A stretch of 26,752 nt of DNA from assembly GCA_964458935.1 (NCBI GenBank), contig CAYWKS010000036.1:1-26752 (forward strand), read 5' to 3'. Every line of letters begins with the position of its first letter. Within the stretch, counting starts at the first letter, position 1. Below, piece by piece: positions 25,088-26,752 of this stretch. The stretch comes from CAYWKS01 sp964458935. Its GTDB lineage: Bacteria > Planctomycetota > Phycisphaerae > Phycisphaerales > Zrk34. A program made the position numbers and the translations under genes. The notes under the pieces were generated by a model. That model was not told the DNA's origin and ran no database searches. It saw nothing but the letters and a program-made list of their open reading frames with translations.

Positions 25088-25134
25088 GGACCCGCTTCGT
25101 TCGAAGGATTCGAACGCGGCGGGTCCTTTTCTTT
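25088..25134 (+). terminator. Intrinsic terminator of amtB
   Basis: A long hairpin is visible. Outer arms GGACCCGC (25088-25095) and GCGGGTCC (25119-25126) pair perfectly. Inner arms GTTCGAA and TTCGAAC also pair around a GGA loop. TTTTCTTT follows directly. It lies 47 bp after the amtB stop. Confidence 0.92.
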
Positions 25135-25136
25135 AT

Positions 25137-25162
25137 CCGGGGTCGCGTCATCGGCGACCCGG
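25137..25162. repeat. Inverted repeat upstream of the candidate small RNA
   Basis: CCGGGGTCGC and GCGACCCGG form arms separated by GTCATCG. A further GCGACCCGG follows at 25172-25180. The dyad centre is about 157 bp upstream of the predicted start of the small RNA, a normal place for an enhancer bound by a sigma-54 activator. It could equally be a GC-rich structural element. The sequence does not match the enterobacterial NtrC site. Confidence 0.3.
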
Positions 25163-25280
25163 ACGTCCCGGGCGACCCGGGCCCGCCGCCGCATTGTCGC
25201 GAACACAGTTTCTGGGCATCGCCCGCCGCGTCGCGCAGGCGATGGGCACGGCTGCGGGCGCCGCGAAGCCGCCGGCGGTT

Positions 25281-25296
25281 TGGCACGCAGGTTGTA
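25281..25296 (+). promoter_or_regulatory. Second sigma-54-like promoter, downstream of amtB
   Basis: TGGCACG (25281-25287), CAGG, TTGTA (25292-25296) has the same core and spacing as the amtB promoter, including the same TTGTA -12 element, and is preceded by T (consensus C/T). The predicted start is near 25307. It lies 147 bp beyond the amtB terminator and 160 bp before the DUF58 gene. A second terminator closes the transcript at 25392. Confidence 0.5.
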
Positions 25297-25306
25297 GCAC
25301 ATGTCC

Positions 25307-25392
25307 CCCGGTTGACGGGAACTCAACCAGTTAGAAACACTTCTTTCCCTGTTGATCCCGCCGCGGGCTGCCTCCCCCGCGGCGGGGTTTTT
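25307..25392 (+). ncRNA. Candidate small RNA, possibly nitrogen-regulated
   Basis: This is an inferred transcript of about 86 nt, running from the sigma-54-like start to a perfect intrinsic terminator. Parts in order: a 5' hairpin GGTTGA-CGGGAAC-TCAACC (25310-25328), which competes with a smaller pairing CCCG-GTTGA-CGGG (25307-25319); a 28-nt linker that looks single-stranded and contains the pyrimidine-rich run CACTTCTTTCCCTG; then the terminator stem and T-run. No open frame with a ribosome site fits inside. This is the classic architecture of a trans-acting bacterial sRNA. I know no Rfam family with this sequence. It could alternatively be an attenuated leader of the DUF58 gene 64 bp downstream. 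Confidence 0.45.
25357..25392 (+). terminator. Intrinsic terminator with no upstream protein gene
   Basis: A perfect 11-bp stem, CCCGCCGCGGG (25357-25367) with CCCGCGGCGGG (25376-25386), has the loop CTGCCTCC and is followed by GTTTTT. The T-run is on the plus strand only, so it stops rightward transcription. amtB already has its own terminator 220 bp earlier, so this one must serve a separate transcript or insulate the DUF58 gene. Confidence 0.92.
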
Positions 25393-25456
25393 CTCATGGG
25401 GCGATCGGTGAATCGGACCGCGCGGCGGACCCTGCAGGTGGTGTAGCGTCCGCCTT

Positions 25457-26458
25457 ATGATGGTGGTGTTCTACGATTCACCGATGCAAGACCGCATGAC
25501 CACCGAACCGCCTCAACGCGCCTTGCTCTCGACAGCCGATCGCCGGCAGCTCGGCGGGCTGATGTTCGTGGCGCGGCGGATGGTCGAGGGCCTGTACGCC
25601 GGTCGGCATCGCTCGCCGCGACGGGGCCACTCCACCGAGTTCTACGACTATCGGCCTTACCTGGCCGGTGACGAGGTGCGCCGCATCGACTGGCGTCTTT
25701 GGGCGCGGACGGATCGGCTGTACGTCCGCCGCTATCGCCACGATGCGGAGCTGACGATCCACCTGCTGGTCGATCGGTCGGCGTCGATGGGCTTCGACCG
25801 GTTGCGCAGCGCCGAGCGGGGCGGCCCGGCGCACGGCGATGCGAACTGCCCGACGAAGTTCAGGTATGCCGGCCGGCTCGCCGCGGCGCTGGCGTTCCTG
25901 GCGGTGCGTCAGGCCGACCGGGTCAGCCTCACGTGGATCGGCGAGCGTGCGGAGCCGGCGGTGGCGGCCGGCGGGTCGTGGCGGGCGTTGCAGCAGGTGA
26001 TCGCCGCGCTGGAGGCCGGGCAGTGCGCGGGGCGGACCGATCCGGCCGCGGCGTTGCGCGGCGCGTTTGGCGCGATGCGGTCGCCGCATACCGGCCGGGC
26101 GCTGGTTGTGCTGATCAGCGATCTGCTGGACGAGCCGCGCGAATGGCTGGCGGGCCTGTCGCCGTTTCTCCACGCCCAGTTCGACGCGGTCGCGTTGCAG
26201 GTGCTGGCCGGCCAGGAGCTGGACCTCGGCGGCATCGGATCGATGCGGCTGGTCGACGCCGAGTCGGGCCGGAGCGTGCGGACCAGCGGTCGGGATATGG
26301 GCCGGCGGTACCGCCAGGCGATGTCGGCCCACATCGCCAACCTGCGTCGGGCGCTGCTGCGTCACGGCGTCGACCACCAGTTATGGACGACGGCGACGCC
26401 GCCGATCGATGCGTTGAGGGGGTACGTCGCCCGCCGCGCCGCGTCGTCGGTCGTGTGA
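25457..26458 (+). CDS. DUF58 protein with von Willebrand A-like fold
   Basis: This encodes 333 residues from the first ATG. Starts at 25484 and 25496 are equally possible, and none has a good ribosome site; a product beginning MTTEPPQRALLS is attractive. The DUF58 signature is clear: HSTEFYDYRPYLAGDEVRRI then DWRLWARTDRLYVRRY (about residues 58-93). A MIDAS-type motif, DRSAS, follows at 106-110 in HLLVDRSASMGFDRL. A second strand ends VVLISDLLDEPREWL. DUF58 proteins usually sit after a MoxR AAA ATPase and before membrane vWA proteins, and are thought to act in chaperone-like metal or complex assembly. MoxR is not upstream here. A secreted protein of unknown kind follows 124 bp downstream. No transmembrane segment is seen. 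Confidence 0.88.
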   Translation: MMVVFYDSPMQDRMTTEPPQRALLSTADRRQLGGLMFVARRMVEGLYAGRHRSPRRGHSTEFYDYRPYLAGDEVRRIDWRLWARTDRLYVRRYRHDAELTIHLLVDRSASMGFDRLRSAERGGPAHGDANCPTKFRYAGRLAAALAFLAVRQADRVSLTWIGERAEPAVAAGGSWRALQQVIAALEAGQCAGRTDPAAALRGAFGAMRSPHTGRALVVLISDLLDEPREWLAGLSPFLHAQFDAVALQVLAGQELDLGGIGSMRLVDAESGRSVRTSGRDMGRRYRQAMSAHIANLRRALLRHGVDHQLWTTATPPIDALRGYVARRAASSVV

Positions 26459-26582
26459 GCGGCCACCGAGTGCGACCGCCGGCTTGGGCGAACATCGGCC
26501 GCACATAAACGTCTGACCACGGGGCTGGGTCCGGCCGTCGCCGCTGCTACCATGGAACGACTCGCCTCGGAGGGTATCATCC

Positions 26583-26752
26583 ATGACCGGGTTGCCAGGC
26601 CCAATCCCGCGCCTCGCCGTCTGCCTCGCGGTCGCGCTGAGCGCATGGTGGGGCCCACCCCGATCGCCGGCGGACCAGCCCGAACCAAAGCCCATCGCCC
26701 CCGTCGGGTCGATGGTGGAGACGAGCACGGACGCGGCGAACCTGATGCGTCG
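26583..26752 (+). CDS. N-terminal part of a secreted protein, cut by window end
   Basis: The ATG at 26583 is preceded by GGAGG with 9 nt spacing. The visible 56 codons begin MTGLPGPIPRLAVCLAVALS and continue AWWGPPRSPADQPEPKP, a signal peptide followed by a Pro-rich segment, then IAPVGSMVETSTDAANLMR. The frame is open to the window edge. The rest of the protein is not visible, so no function can be given. Genes for envelope or vWA proteins often follow DUF58, which would fit. Confidence 0.75.
   Translation, partial: MTGLPGPIPRLAVCLAVALSAWWGPPRSPADQPEPKPIAPVGSMVETSTDAANLMR

Noticed and set aside
25088..25134. A tRNA T-loop-like GTTCGAATCC on the minus strand
   Set aside because: It is the inner arm of the amtB terminator hairpin. 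No acceptor, D or anticodon stems can be drawn around it.

Overview
The window is 26.75 kb of very GC-rich bacterial DNA, roughly two-thirds GC by eye. The gene content fits a free-living planctomycete, probably class Phycisphaerae: a secreted sulfatase next to a secreted hypothetical protein, a PEP-CTERM surface protein, a membrane HD phosphodiesterase next to phoH, and a fungal STR2-like cystathionine gamma-synthase. The lineage is inferred from this content; no rRNA or tRNA gene is present to confirm it. A run of 100 N at 10831-10930 shows that this is a draft scaffold. The N run is flanked by an exact 55-bp duplication that looks like an assembler overlap rather than biology.

Layout. From 1 to 4 kb on the minus strand lie dnaB, nadK and a secreted beta-propeller glycoside-hydrolase-like protein. 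From 4 to 6.6 kb on the plus strand, a secreted protein of unknown function is followed by a sulfatase. From 6.7 to 10.8 kb is a sulfur amino-acid cluster of three PLP enzymes: metB-like and STR2-like genes on the minus strand, with metY divergent from them. After the gap come a PEP-CTERM protein (plus) and an HDOD-GGDEF signalling protein (minus). From 15.4 to 19.2 kb on the minus strand lie phoH, an overlapping small membrane-protein gene and pgpH. A lipoprotein gene and cinA (plus) then converge, with a 2-bp gap, on a Wzc/BY-kinase-like gene (minus). The right end holds amtB, a DUF58 gene and the start of another secreted protein.

The most interesting region is around amtB. Two sigma-54-like promoters with the same core, TGGCACG-N4-TTGTA, flank it. 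One lies about 100 bp upstream of amtB. The other lies between the amtB terminator and a second perfect intrinsic terminator that follows no protein gene. The second promoter and the second terminator delimit a transcript of about 86 nt with a 5' hairpin, a pyrimidine-rich linker and a Rho-independent terminator. This is a candidate nitrogen-regulated small RNA next to the ammonium transporter.

Other points of note are the unusual grouping of three transsulfuration-type enzymes, an uncharacterised small membrane protein inserted between phoH and pgpH, and a diguanylate cyclase lacking the usual inhibitory-site arginine. Long open frames opposite almost every real gene are GC-driven shadows and are not annotated.
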